Shown: positions 1 through 7,846, numbered from the stretch's first letter. The stretch: DNA of 15,833 nucleotides from Kiritimatiellia bacterium (GCA_017457555.1 JAFTHG010000009.1:1-15833); one strand, 5' to 3'. Numbers and translations: made by a program. Notes: generated by a model from the letters alone, not told the origin.

Positions 1-14
1 GTTCGGCCTGTGAG

Positions 15-188
15 TCACCCTCGGCTCACGCACCCACTTGGTAGAGGATTGGTACTTACCAAGCCCAAAAGGGTCGTAGGAAGACAAGCCTTTTCCTTTT
101 TGACATCCCTTCCTTTAGAAAAAACCTTTCTCACCTTCGCGGCACTATTGAACTCGGCAAGCTCGTCCCTAATAGTGCAATATTCCAT
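15..188 (-). other. Candidate 57-aa small ORF within the left repeat
   Basis: Read on the minus strand from an ATG at 186-188 to a TGA at 15-17, this frame encodes 57 residues beginning MEYCTIRDELAEFN. The right repeat encodes a related peptide in the same frame (MRFEYCTIGDEPAEFN). Over 32 aligned codons I count 20 identical residues and five Lys/Arg exchanges, a pattern more like protein than random drift. The tail is basic up to about residue 33, then becomes ordinary and Leu/Pro-rich. No Shine-Dalgarno sequence precedes the ATG. I do not recognise the family. It may be a real small protein, a decayed gene end, or a frame that happens to be open in a noncoding repeat. Confidence 0.25.
91..185 (+). 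repeat. Left copy of a direct repeat flanking the accessory locus
   Basis: This segment aligns without gaps to 8377-8471 in the same orientation, a fixed offset of 8286. By hand count about 73 of 95 positions match. The 39-bp core at 147-185 matches at all but two positions. The left copy also contains a perfect 8-bp inverted repeat, GCACTATT (142-149) and AATAGTGC (171-178), around a 21-nt loop. That arm is disrupted in the right copy. The pair brackets the four-gene accessory locus. It could be a remnant of an integration event or two copies of a dispersed element. The divergence outside the core argues against a fresh target-site duplication. Confidence 0.8.
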
Positions 189-212
189 AGGATGTGATAT
201 TTGATTCTCTTA

Positions 213-241
213 TTGACAGAAATGCCTAAAAGGGGTAGCAT
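213..241 (+). promoter_or_regulatory. Candidate promoter of the accessory operon
   Basis: A perfect -35 hexamer TTGACA (213-218) lies 17 bp before TAGCAT (236-241), which matches the -10 consensus at four of six positions including the key T1, A2 and T6. Initiation near 248 would give a leader of about 290 nt before the first gene. I saw no better sigma70-type promoter between here and the ATG at 541. This is inferred from sequence only. Confidence 0.4.
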
Positions 242-253
242 AGTGCCACATAG

Positions 254-301
254 TTTGAGTTGCGGTGATGAAGCCGGAAGGTTCCTCTCACCACCCTCAA
301 A
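254..301 (+). promoter_or_regulatory. Predicted structured leader hairpin (first of three)
   Basis: TTTGAG (254-259) pairs with CTCAAA (296-301). Inside it, GGTGA (264-268) pairs with TCACC (288-292). Inside that, a short helix with AGCC (272-275) closes a GNRA-type GGAA loop (276-279). The nested complementarity suggests a real RNA element in the 5' leader of the accessory operon, or a small RNA. I do not recognise a known riboswitch class. Confidence 0.3.
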
Positions 302-386
302 TGCAGAATAAACGCGTTCTACGCATATTTTTCGTCTAAGAGAAACTACCACCTTCTTGAACAGGGCGAAACATATGATGGAGATT

Positions 387-410
387 GCGCTTGGGACCGT
401 TCCCGGGCGC
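387..410 (+). promoter_or_regulatory. GC-rich leader hairpin (second of three)
   Basis: GCGCTTGGGA (387-396) can pair with TCCCGGGCGC (401-410) as a 10-bp stem including two G-T pairs, with loop CCGT. The sequence that follows is pyrimidine-rich but not a clean T-run, so termination here would be weak. It may act with the next hairpin. Confidence 0.35.
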
Positions 411-448
411 ACTTTCTCGTTGTATTGTTTTCTGTTCGGGCTGTGGTA

Positions 449-489
449 GGCCTCTCTTAGGAGCAATCAACAAGAGAGTGCGCCTTTTT
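449..489 (+). terminator. Terminator-like hairpin upstream of the first accessory gene
   Basis: GGC (449-451) plus CTCTCTT (452-458) pairs with AAGAGAG (472-478) plus GCC (482-484), with a small bulge, and is followed directly by TTTTT (485-489). The 13-nt loop contains an SD-like AGGAG. It lies 51 bp before the ATG of the helicase gene, and I see no convincing promoter in that gap. It therefore either insulates the locus from upstream transcription or works as an attenuator in a long leader. Confidence 0.5.
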
Positions 490-540
490 GTGTTGTGTTT
501 GTGTGAAGAGTATGCGTGACGCCACGAAAGGTGGTTGGTC

Positions 541-3500
541 ATGTCTAAAATCTTCGATAATATTAATGTTTCGTTCGAAACAGGATTGAAGCAAATATTG
601 GAAAATACTGGAGTTATACGTGCTGATTTTTGTGTAGGTTACTTTAATTTACGTGGTTGGCGTCAGGTAATGACGCAAGTTGATGCTCTTCCTGGCGATC
701 TCATAGTAGAGCGTGTTGATGGTAAAATGGCAGAGGTACATCGCACGTGTCGTCTTTTAATTGGGATGCATCGTCAACCAAGTGAGTTGGTTCGTAAGAT
801 GTTTTCTCCTATTAGGCGTGATCTTTTAGACAACAACCATGCGAATCGGTGGCGCACACAAGTATTAGAAGATCTTCGTAAGCAGTTAACCTATGGGATT
901 CAAACACAACAAGACGAAGAGGCTTTACAAAAACTGAAGGAACAATTGAGTGCACGTAAGGTGGTGGTCAAATTACATTTGCGTAACCCTTTACATGCAA
1001 AATTGTCTCTGACCTATCGTCCTAAAGATACTTCAAGCCCACTCTTATCGCTTATGGGTTCGAGTAACTTAACCTTTAGTGGTCTCTCAAAGAACGGGGA
1101 ATTAGATGCAGAGTTTGGTGACCCTGATGATGGGGAAAAGTTTAAGGAATGGTTTGAAAACCGTTGGGAAGACACCTTTAGTTTAGATATCACAGAAGAC
1201 TTATGTAAAATTCTTGATGAGTGTTGGGCTTCAGCGAATAAGCCAACACCTTATGAGATTTACTTGAAAATTATGTATAACCTCAGCCGTGAAGCGCGTG
1301 GAGGTGTATCTGAATTTCATTTGCCTCATCCGTTTGATAAAGATTTATATGATTTTCAAAAGACTGCAGTGAAGTTAGTTTTGCGTCATCTTAAACGTCG
1401 AGGTGGTGCGATGTTAGGTGACGTGGTAGGTTTAGGAAAGACCATTACGGCTTGTGCTGTCGCTAAGTACTATGAAGCTTCGGAAGGATTTTCCACGCTG
1501 ATTCTTTGTCCGCCTAACTTAGTAGAGATGTGGAAATCCTATGTGAATGACTATGATTTAAAGGCGGTTGTTCGTTCCATTGCGCAAAAGTTTAATCCAA
1601 AGACGGAACGTTATTTCAAGCTAGTCATTGTTGATGAAAGTCATAATCTACGAAATGGCACAGGTTCTCGCTATTCAAATGTAAAAGAGTTATTGCAATA
1701 CCAGCAAAACGATGTATTGTTATTGACTGCAACGCCATACAACAAAGACTATTCGGATATCAAGAATCAGTTACGTCTTTTCCTTGAGGAAGATATTGAT
1801 ATTGGCATTCGTCCAGAGTGTGCGATTGCTGCAGCTGGTGGCGAAATGAATTTTGTTCAAGCGCATCCCAATATGCTCTTGTCAAGTTTAAAAGCCTTTG
1901 GTGAAAGTGAGTATGCAGATGACTGGAAGGATTTGTTGAAGTATTATCTCGTTCGCCGAACGCGTACATTTATTAAGGAAAACTATGCGTTGGCAGATGA
2001 GGAAAATCCTAAGCGTAAATATCTTTTAGCCAAGGATGGCGTTAGTCGTAATTATTTCCCAGATCGCATCCCAAAGAAGATTTTGTTTAAGACGGTGCCC
2101 AATGATATGTTTGAACGTCTTTACAACGATGAGATGATGGCGTGGATGGGAGACCTTAAACTTCCTCGCTATGGCCTTTCAAAATACCTTTCTAAAGCGA
2201 AAGTGGAGAAGGCCTCAGAGAATGACAAAGCGATTATTGATACGCTTTCCTCTGCTGGTAAACGCTTGATGGGCTTTTGTCGAAGCGGTTTTTGTAAACG
2301 CATGGACTCAAGTGGTGTTTCCTTCTTAATGTCGCTTTATCGACACGCTGTACGTAATGCAATGTTTTTATATGCGATTGCGAAGAAAAAAGACTTTCCG
2401 CTTCATGTTGGAACAGATTTGGGAGATGGATGGGTTGTGGAAGGTGAAGGTGATGCCGTTTGCTATTCCTTCCCAACGGAAATCAGCGAATATCTGCAAT
2501 TCGGAGAGGATGAATGGAATAAGGTAAAAGCTGAGTCAAGTAAGAGTGTCCGTTGGATTTCTTCAACGTATTTCACACCCTCACTAAAAAAAGTATTGTT
2601 AGAAGATCTAGAAATCGTCTTAAAAATGATTGAAAAGTGTGGCACATGGTTGCCACATCAGGATGAAAAATTAAATGCATTATATGACTTAGTTACCAAG
2701 GCACATGCATCTGAGAAGATTTTAATCTTTACGCAGTATTCTGATACGGCACGTTACATCGCAGACCAGTTAAAAGAGCGTAACGTCAATGCTGTTGCAC
2801 AAGTGGATGGTGACACCGTAGATGTAGTCAGTCAGGTTAATCGCTTCTCTCCAAGGTCAAATAAGGTTAATCCGTTTATTCCTGAAGAGCAGCAGACTCG
2901 TATCCTTATTGCGACCGATACGCTTTCCGAAGGTCAAAACTTGCAAGATGCACATATCGTGGTGAACTACGATTTACCGTGGGCAATTATTCGTCTTATC
3001 CAACGTGCAGGTCGTGTAGATCGTATTGGGCAGAAGGCAGCTGAGGTTTGGTGTTATTCCTTCTTCCCCCAAGAAGGGATTGATACGATTATTAATTTAA
3101 AGAACCGTTTAAACCAACGCATTAATGCAAATGCAAATGCGATAGGTTCAGATGAAATTTTCTTTGAAGGTAACGAACAAAACCTGCGTGACATCTTTAA
3201 TGAAAAAGCAGGTGTATTAGACGATGAGGCTGAGGACGATGAAGATGTTGATATTCCATCAAAGGCGTATCAGATTTGGGAAGAAGCAACCAAGCAGAAC
3301 AAGGCGCTTGCTAAACGAATCATGGAATTAGAAGATGTCGTGTACACCACGAAGTTTGAGCCAGTAGCGACCGAGGGGGTCATTACTTACATTCGTACAG
3401 ATAATGACAATGATAGCCTGACGTGGGTCAGCGCAAAGGATGGACGTATTCATTCACGTTCAATTACGCAAATCTTTAATGCGCTTGCGTGCACACCTGA

Positions 3501-3918
3501 AACGCCGGTAATGGAAGCCCACAAATATCATCATGAGATGGTGGCAACGGCATTAAAGCAGGCTGTAAATGAAAAGATGAGTTCTGCAGGAGCAACAATT
3601 GGCACCATCGGAACAAAGAATTCAATCCGCTACAAAGTCTTTAATCTCTTGCAAAATCGTGTAAAAGAAGAAGATGGGTCTTTATTTGAAGACATCTATA
3701 AGCGTATTGCCGAGCAGGTTTACAAATATCCGCTTCGTGACATTGCAACGAGTGCTTTGCGAAAGATGTTTGCACGCCATGAAACGGCATCTGCCATTTT
3801 AAAACAAGTGACAGGTTATTATGAAGACAATGCACTCTGTGTTACGCCAGAAGAGAGCGCACAGTACGAAGAAGTGACGGCAAAAATTATTTGCTCACTG
3901 GGGTTGCGAAAGCAATGA
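541..3918 (+). CDS. PLD-nuclease / SNF2-family helicase fusion (candidate defence effector)
   Basis: This is a 1125-aa predicted DNA translocase-nuclease. The start is ATG 541, with AAAGGTGG (527-534) six bases upstream. Residues 1-about 215 form a phospholipase D-like domain with one HKD-type motif: H152-x-K154, then GSSN at 173-176. The SNF2/SF2 motor follows. Walker A GLGKT is at 297-301, motif II DESH at 365-368, motif III TATP at 396-399, motif IV ILIFTQYSD at 727-735, motif V ATDTLSEGQN at 791-800, and motif VI QRAGRVDRIG at 821-830. All core ATPase motifs look intact. An acidic stretch (894-905) precedes a C-terminal region of about 220 residues that I cannot assign. Single-HKD nucleases usually work as dimers. 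With the downstream methyltransferase this suggests ATP-dependent restriction of unmodified DNA; that role is inferred. It is cytoplasmic, with no signal peptide or membrane segment. The nearest named analogues are DrmD and DrmC of class 2 DISARM, which are separate proteins. Confidence 0.88.
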   Translation: MSKIFDNINVSFETGLKQILENTGVIRADFCVGYFNLRGWRQVMTQVDALPGDLIVERVDGKMAEVHRTCRLLIGMHRQPSELVRKMFSPIRRDLLDNNHANRWRTQVLEDLRKQLTYGIQTQQDEEALQKLKEQLSARKVVVKLHLRNPLHAKLSLTYRPKDTSSPLLSLMGSSNLTFSGLSKNGELDAEFGDPDDGEKFKEWFENRWEDTFSLDITEDLCKILDECWASANKPTPYEIYLKIMYNLSREARGGVSEFHLPHPFDKDLYDFQKTAVKLVLRHLKRRGGAMLGDVVGLGKTITACAVAKYYEASEGFSTLILCPPNLVEMWKSYVNDYDLKAVVRSIAQKFNPKTERYFKLVIVDESHNLRNGTGSRYSNVKELLQYQQNDVLLLTATPYNKDYSDIKNQLRLFLEEDIDIGIRPECAIAAAGGEMNFVQAHPNMLLSSLKAFGESEYADDWKDLLKYYLVRRTRTFIKENYALADEENPKRKYLLAKDGVSRNYFPDRIPKKILFKTVPNDMFERLYNDEMMAWMGDLKLPRYGLSKYLSKAKVEKASENDKAIIDTLSSAGKRLMGFCRSGFCKRMDSSGVSFLMSLYRHAVRNAMFLYAIAKKKDFPLHVGTDLGDGWVVEGEGDAVCYSFPTEISEYLQFGEDEWNKVKAESSKSVRWISSTYFTPSLKKVLLEDLEIVLKMIEKCGTWLPHQDEKLNALYDLVTKAHASEKILIFTQYSDTARYIADQLKERNVNAVAQVDGDTVDVVSQVNRFSPRSNKVNPFIPEEQQTRILIATDTLSEGQNLQDAHIVVNYDLPWAIIRLIQRAGRVDRIGQKAAEVWCYSFFPQEGIDTIINLKNRLNQRINANANAIGSDEIFFEGNEQNLRDIFNEKAGVLDDEAEDDEDVDIPSKAYQIWEEATKQNKALAKRIMELEDVVYTTKFEPVATEGVITYIRTDNDNDSLTWVSAKDGRIHSRSITQIFNALACTPETPVMEAHKYHHEMVATALKQAVNEKMSSAGATIGTIGTKNSIRYKVFNLLQNRVKEEDGSLFEDIYKRIAEQVYKYPLRDIATSALRKMFARHETASAILKQVTGYYEDNALCVTPEESAQYEEVTAKIICSLGLRKQ

Positions 3919-3962
3919 TTCACGAATAGGTAGCACGGTTTTGAAAATTGGGAGTGCGAGAA

Positions 3963-4688
3963 ATGGAAAAGAAACAGTTTTTACAATGGCTAAGTGAAAA
4001 GAACTTTTACGCGATCTTTCAAGAGATGGGATGGAATGCGTCTACGCAAGCTTATCCTCTTTCGATTACGCCAACCTCAACTGGACGTACATTTGAGTTT
4101 TATGAAGTGGCTCAGTTAGGTGTGAAAGTCTTTGTTTGTGAAACAGACCTTCTCCCGCTTGCTGCAGAACGAAATGCATTAGACACACGCTTACGTAAAT
4201 ATTCAGAAGCGTCCTACATTACCATCTTTGTCAAGCGCGACGAAACATTTCATCATTTATGGATGGTGCCAGTCAAGACTGTAGACAAGCGATCCTTGGT
4301 CACGGTGGAATATCTTACACCTAATCAAGCCGACTTCCTTTACGCGAAACTTGCCGACTTCACTTTTCCAATTGGGTTGAATCAGAATGTGCTTGACGTG
4401 GTTGATGGCGTAACACGTGCGTTTGCCGTTAATGCGACAAAGATTACGAAGACCTTTTATCAAGAATTTAAAAAGAAACATACGCTCTTTGAAAAGGGAA
4501 TTCAAAACATTACGGAGGCGTATGACCGTGACTGGTATGCTTCGGTGATGTTGAATCGCTTGATGTTTTGTTACTTCATTCAAAAAAAGGGCTTCTTCGA
4601 TTTAGACAAACATTATTTGCGCAATCGCTTACGAGAAACACAAGTAAAACGTGGTAAGTGTCAATTTTATGGATCGTTGTATCGCTAG
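3963..4688 (+). CDS. N-terminal part of an Eco57I-like DNA methyltransferase, ended by an in-frame TAG
   Basis: ATG 3963 is preceded by GGGAG (3950-3954) at an 8-nt spacing. An earlier in-frame TTG (3948) lacks a proper site. The 241-residue product contains no methyltransferase motif. It is the helical, targeting-type N-terminal domain seen in long Eco57I/PglX-like methylases, ending in a segment rich in Phe, Tyr and Leu (MLNRLMFCYFIQKKGFFDLD at about 196-215). TAG at 4686-4688 stops it. The same frame then stays open to 7187 with no frameshift, and the sequence on the far side reads as the direct continuation of the same protein. The uninterrupted product would be 1074 residues counting the amber position. 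The start lies 44 bp after the helicase gene. The TAG may be a nonsense mutation, a sequencing error, or a read-through or recoded codon. Confidence 0.75.
   Translation: MEKKQFLQWLSEKNFYAIFQEMGWNASTQAYPLSITPTSTGRTFEFYEVAQLGVKVFVCETDLLPLAAERNALDTRLRKYSEASYITIFVKRDETFHHLWMVPVKTVDKRSLVTVEYLTPNQADFLYAKLADFTFPIGLNQNVLDVVDGVTRAFAVNATKITKTFYQEFKKKHTLFEKGIQNITEAYDRDWYASVMLNRLMFCYFIQKKGFFDLDKHYLRNRLRETQVKRGKCQFYGSLYR
4686..4688 (+). other. In-frame amber codon (codon 242) interrupting the methyltransferase
   Basis: Codon 242 counted from ATG 3963 is TAG. The flanking codons read ...GSLYR, stop, FLRILF..., with no shift of frame. One base change from TAT, TAC, CAG or AAG would give it, and I expect an aromatic or polar residue here. 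The stop codons visible elsewhere in the window are six TAA and one TGA, with no TAG, so the data do not exclude amber recoding or suppression. No simple-sequence tract nearby suggests phase variation. Confidence 0.9.
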
Positions 4689-4700
4689 TTTTTACGCATT

Positions 4701-7187
4701 TTGTTTATTGATGGTCTAAATGCACGCGAGCAAACCTTTGAGTTTAAGAAAAAGTTTGGTCGTATCCCTTACTTGAATGGTGGGATGTTTGAAGAACACG
4801 AAATTGAAAAACGTTATCCTGAACTTGATATTCCAGATGAAATCTTTGAAACCCTCTTTGCCTTCTTTGATGAATGGAATTGGCATTTAGACACCTCCAT
4901 TACGGCAAGTGGCAAGGATATTAATCCTGACGTCTTGGGTTATATTTTTGAGCAATACATCAACGACCGCGCGCAAATGGGTGCATATTACACAAAGGAA
5001 GATATTACAGAATACATCGGCCGTAATACCATCTTACCGTGGTTATTTAATGAGGTGGCAAAGAAATCTGTCGAAGCCTTTAAGCCTAATGGCGAAGTTT
5101 GGAGAACATTGCGAGAGGCTGGCGACAGGGTGATTTTCCCCGCGATGCTGAAAGGCATGAACTATCCTTTGCCACCAGAAATTGAAAAGGGCGTTGATGC
5201 TTCTAAGCCAGACCTTCGGAAGCGTCGAAGTGAATGGAATAAACCTGCGTTAGAAACACATGCTTTGCCCACTGAGATTTGGCGTGAAACCGTGGCGCGT
5301 CGTCAACGATGCCAAACGCTCCAAGAGAAGATTGTCGCAGGCGAAATCACAACGATTAATGACTTTATCACCTACAATCTTGATATTCGTAAATTTACAG
5401 AAATCCTTCTTTCTCAAACGACCGACCACCTTCTTATTCGTCACTTCTACGAAGCTTTAAAGCGTGTCACCATCTTAGACCCGACGTGTGGTTCTGGTGC
5501 CTTTTTGTTTGCTGCACTCAATATCTTAGAGCCGCTCTATGAAATCTGCTTAACGCGTATGCAAGAGGATTGGCCAGAGAAATTTAAGCGTGAACTTGAA
5601 ATCGTCAAGACAAAATATCGTGACAATTTGAAGTATTGCATTTACAAAGACATCATCCTTAACAATCTTTATGGCGTGGACATCATGCGCGAGGCGACCG
5701 AAATCGCACGGTTGCGTCTCTTTTTGAAGATGCTTGCCGTCGTTGATGTCAATGAACGCGATGCCAACTTGGGCGTAGACCCATTGCCGGATATTGATTT
5801 TAATATTCGTTGTGGCAATACGCTTGTAGGCTTCGTGAATCCCAAAGATGTAAGAAAGGCTATCTTACCAGAGGATGAATTAGCTTTAGATACGGAGGCG
5901 TATGATAGAGTAGAGGCTAAGGCGGCAGATGTTTCCGATATGTACGAACGCTTTAAAACACTGCAGCAAACCGCTGATGGGTCTCAAGACTACTATCTTG
6001 CAAAAAAAGAGTTAAAATCACATCTTGCTGCGCTCAATGACGAGTTGTGTCGTGCCATGGCTTGGCGTCACTATGGGATTACATCATCCTCCTTGAGCGA
6101 GAATGCACAATTTGAAGAATGGAGGCGTAAGACGCAGCCCTTCCACTGGTATGCTGAGTTTTATGGCATTGTCGTTGCCAATGGCGGCTTTGATGTCATC
6201 ATCGGCAATCCTCCGTATGTAGAATACAGTAAGGTCAAAGACTATAAAATTAAGGGCTATAAGACAGAGCCTTGTGGAAATTTGTATGCGTATGTTACAG
6301 AGAGATGTTTACATTTGTCAAAAAATGAAGATCGAATTGGTTTTATTGTTCCACTTACAATATCGTCAAACAATAACATGAAGATTGTTCGCGACTTGAT
6401 TGTTAAATCTGGGACAACGCATTTTAGTCATTATGAGACGCGCCCAAGTCGATTGTTTGAAGGTGCAGATCAGCGATTGACGATATTTTTAATTTCGCAA
6501 TCTGCTAAAAAAGTTGCGCATAGTACCTCAATATTACGGTGGTCGTCTGAATGCCGAGATTTATTATTTTCGTTAATCTCGTATGGAGAAACGGTTTGTT
6601 ACAATCGGTTATGGCGTATGGCCTCAAGTGTTGAAAAATCAATTTTTGAAAAGATTGTGAGAGATTCTTCTGTAGGAGAAAGACGACTTTTTCACGGTGA
6701 AAAAATGTGGTATCGGACGGCAGGAGTGCGATATTGGGTGATTTTTAATAACAATGGCTTTGGAACAGAATCTTTAAGTAACAAATTCGCAAGTTTTGCC
6801 ACGCATTTGGAGGCACAATATTTCATGGCGGCCTTAAACTCAAATCTATTTTGGTGGTACTATGCAATTAATTTTGACATGTTCAATCTGAAAGATTATA
6901 TGATTTTTTCGTTCCCCCTTACTTATATTGGTAATACGAAGATGTGTCAAAAAGCGGCAGAGTTAGAGGCGGATTTATTTTTTAATCGTGAGCTCCAAAT
7001 AGTTAATCGGACTACATTAGGGCGAGGCGAAACATTCGTGTATAAAAAGAAAAAATCAAAACCAATTATTGACGAAATTGATGAACTATTAGCACAACAC
7101 TATGGTTTTACGGAAGAAGAACTTGATTTTATTATTAACTACGACATCAAGTATCGTATGGGTGATGAATTAAACACAGATGAATAA
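4701..7187 (+). CDS. C-terminal part of the Eco57I-like adenine DNA methyltransferase (catalytic and target-recognition domains)
   Basis: The frame reopens after the amber codon. The nearest possible start is TTG 4701, which has no Shine-Dalgarno site, so independent translation is doubtful and this is best read as the rest of the upstream gene. In full-length numbering, a GAYYT element at 340-344 precedes motif I DPTCGSGAF (506-514). GVDI at 571-574 follows, and the catalytic NPPY is at 749-752 (bases 6207-6218). This is the gamma-class N6-adenine methyltransferase signature of Eco57I, PglX and DrmMI relatives. After NPPY comes a target-recognition region of about 320 residues, noticeably more AT-rich than the preceding part. 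The C-terminus (YGFTEEELDFIINYDIKYRM) is intact. All catalytic motifs survive, so only the TAG argues for inactivity. The next gene starts 11 bp on. It should methylate host DNA as the self-marking arm of the locus. Confidence 0.82.
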   Translation: MFIDGLNAREQTFEFKKKFGRIPYLNGGMFEEHEIEKRYPELDIPDEIFETLFAFFDEWNWHLDTSITASGKDINPDVLGYIFEQYINDRAQMGAYYTKEDITEYIGRNTILPWLFNEVAKKSVEAFKPNGEVWRTLREAGDRVIFPAMLKGMNYPLPPEIEKGVDASKPDLRKRRSEWNKPALETHALPTEIWRETVARRQRCQTLQEKIVAGEITTINDFITYNLDIRKFTEILLSQTTDHLLIRHFYEALKRVTILDPTCGSGAFLFAALNILEPLYEICLTRMQEDWPEKFKRELEIVKTKYRDNLKYCIYKDIILNNLYGVDIMREATEIARLRLFLKMLAVVDVNERDANLGVDPLPDIDFNIRCGNTLVGFVNPKDVRKAILPEDELALDTEAYDRVEAKAADVSDMYERFKTLQQTADGSQDYYLAKKELKSHLAALNDELCRAMAWRHYGITSSSLSENAQFEEWRRKTQPFHWYAEFYGIVVANGGFDVIIGNPPYVEYSKVKDYKIKGYKTEPCGNLYAYVTERCLHLSKNEDRIGFIVPLTISSNNNMKIVRDLIVKSGTTHFSHYETRPSRLFEGADQRLTIFLISQSAKKVAHSTSILRWSSECRDLLFSLISYGETVCYNRLWRMASSVEKSIFEKIVRDSSVGERRLFHGEKMWYRTAGVRYWVIFNNNGFGTESLSNKFASFATHLEAQYFMAALNSNLFWWYYAINFDMFNLKDYMIFSFPLTYIGNTKMCQKAAELEADLFFNRELQIVNRTTLGRGETFVYKKKKSKPIIDEIDELLAQHYGFTEEELDFIINYDIKYRMGDELNTDE

Positions 7188-7198
7188 CGAGGTGTGAG

Positions 7199-7831
7199 AT
7201 GAGTTTGTTAAAGATTGAGAAACATTCAGATGTATTAACTGCATTAGGATTAGTTAAAGATGAGGTTGGGAAAGAATCTGATCGTATTCATGTTGCAGGT
7301 GGGAAAGCTTTGATGATTGGTAAACGAGAGCCCGCCAAAGAAGCCATCGCCTATGCAGAAGCATTAGATGCATTTGTGAAAAAGGTAAAAGCGCTTGAAG
7401 AGGAGTGGAAGGCGCTTGAGGCTAAGATTGACGAGGCAACGCCTGAGGTGAAGGAAATTGTATTACCCTCAAAGCCAAACAAGCCTCATAAAATTGGGTT
7501 CAAGCGTAACGTGATTGAGGTTGGCCCTAAGACGAAATTTACTGTGAAATTTCCTGATGGGACTTTGATTACCGCACCTAAAGCAAAAGATGTTTTGGCC
7601 AAGACAATTGAAAAAATTGGTGCATCCAAAGTTGCCGCATTAGGATTTTTACCTGCGGGCGAACCGCTTGTAACAAAAGACAAAAGCCAACTTCAAAAGC
7701 AACCACATGAAATAGCCGAAATTAAAGGTGGCTGGTTTGTTAAAACGCATTCATCAACCCAGGCAAAGATGACGCAGGTCGAGCAGATAGCCAAAGCACT
7801 CGAAATTAAGCTTAAGGTGACGTTGGCGTAA
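7199..7831 (+). CDS. Unrecognised 210-aa accessory protein with a coiled coil and compact C-terminal domain
   Basis: ATG 7199 is preceded by GAGGTG (7189-7194) and lies 11 bp after the methyltransferase stop. I do not recognise the family. Residues 1-45 are mixed. Residues 46-86 are a strongly charged helix (AEALDAFVKKVKALEEEWKA and onward) that should form a coiled coil. A Lys/Pro-rich linker (90-103) leads to a C-terminal alpha/beta domain (about 104-210) with FTVKFPDGT (114-122), IEKIGASKVAALGF (137-150) and GGWFVKTHSST (177-187). Similar C-terminal domains seem familiar to me from small proteins near restriction or helicase genes, but I cannot name one. There is no signal peptide or membrane segment. 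A role as a dimerising adaptor or recognition subunit is inference from position and the coiled coil. Confidence 0.82.
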   Translation: MSLLKIEKHSDVLTALGLVKDEVGKESDRIHVAGGKALMIGKREPAKEAIAYAEALDAFVKKVKALEEEWKALEAKIDEATPEVKEIVLPSKPNKPHKIGFKRNVIEVGPKTKFTVKFPDGTLITAPKAKDVLAKTIEKIGASKVAALGFLPAGEPLVTKDKSQLQKQPHEIAEIKGGWFVKTHSSTQAKMTQVEQIAKALEIKLKVTLA

Positions 7832-7846
7832 TTGGAGGCCATGGGG

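Noticed and set aside
20..85. tRNA-like stretch (TTGGTAGAG, then a TTGGT/ACCAA stem, then GGGTCGTAGG)
   Set aside because: The D-loop-like string looks suggestive, but no seven-base anticodon loop with T33, no TTCGA T-loop and no acceptor stem can be drawn.
10..204. Plus-strand 64-aa frame through the left repeat
   Set aside because: The right copy is open in the same frame and 18 of 29 residues match, but the changes are less conservative than in the minus-strand frame and no ribosome binding site exists.
380..420. T-box or amino-acid riboswitch
   Set aside because: GGGACCGT only faintly resembles the T-box consensus, it precedes a defence gene rather than a synthetase, and glyS and leuS leaders are too short.
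131..542. Minus-strand frames of 111 and 68 aa in the leader
   Set aside because: They overlap the predicted hairpins, have no recognisable motifs and no Shine-Dalgarno support; probably chance.
4701..7187. Independent second methyltransferase gene starting at TTG 4701
   Set aside because: No Shine-Dalgarno site, and the protein continues directly from the upstream frame. One interrupted gene is the simpler reading.
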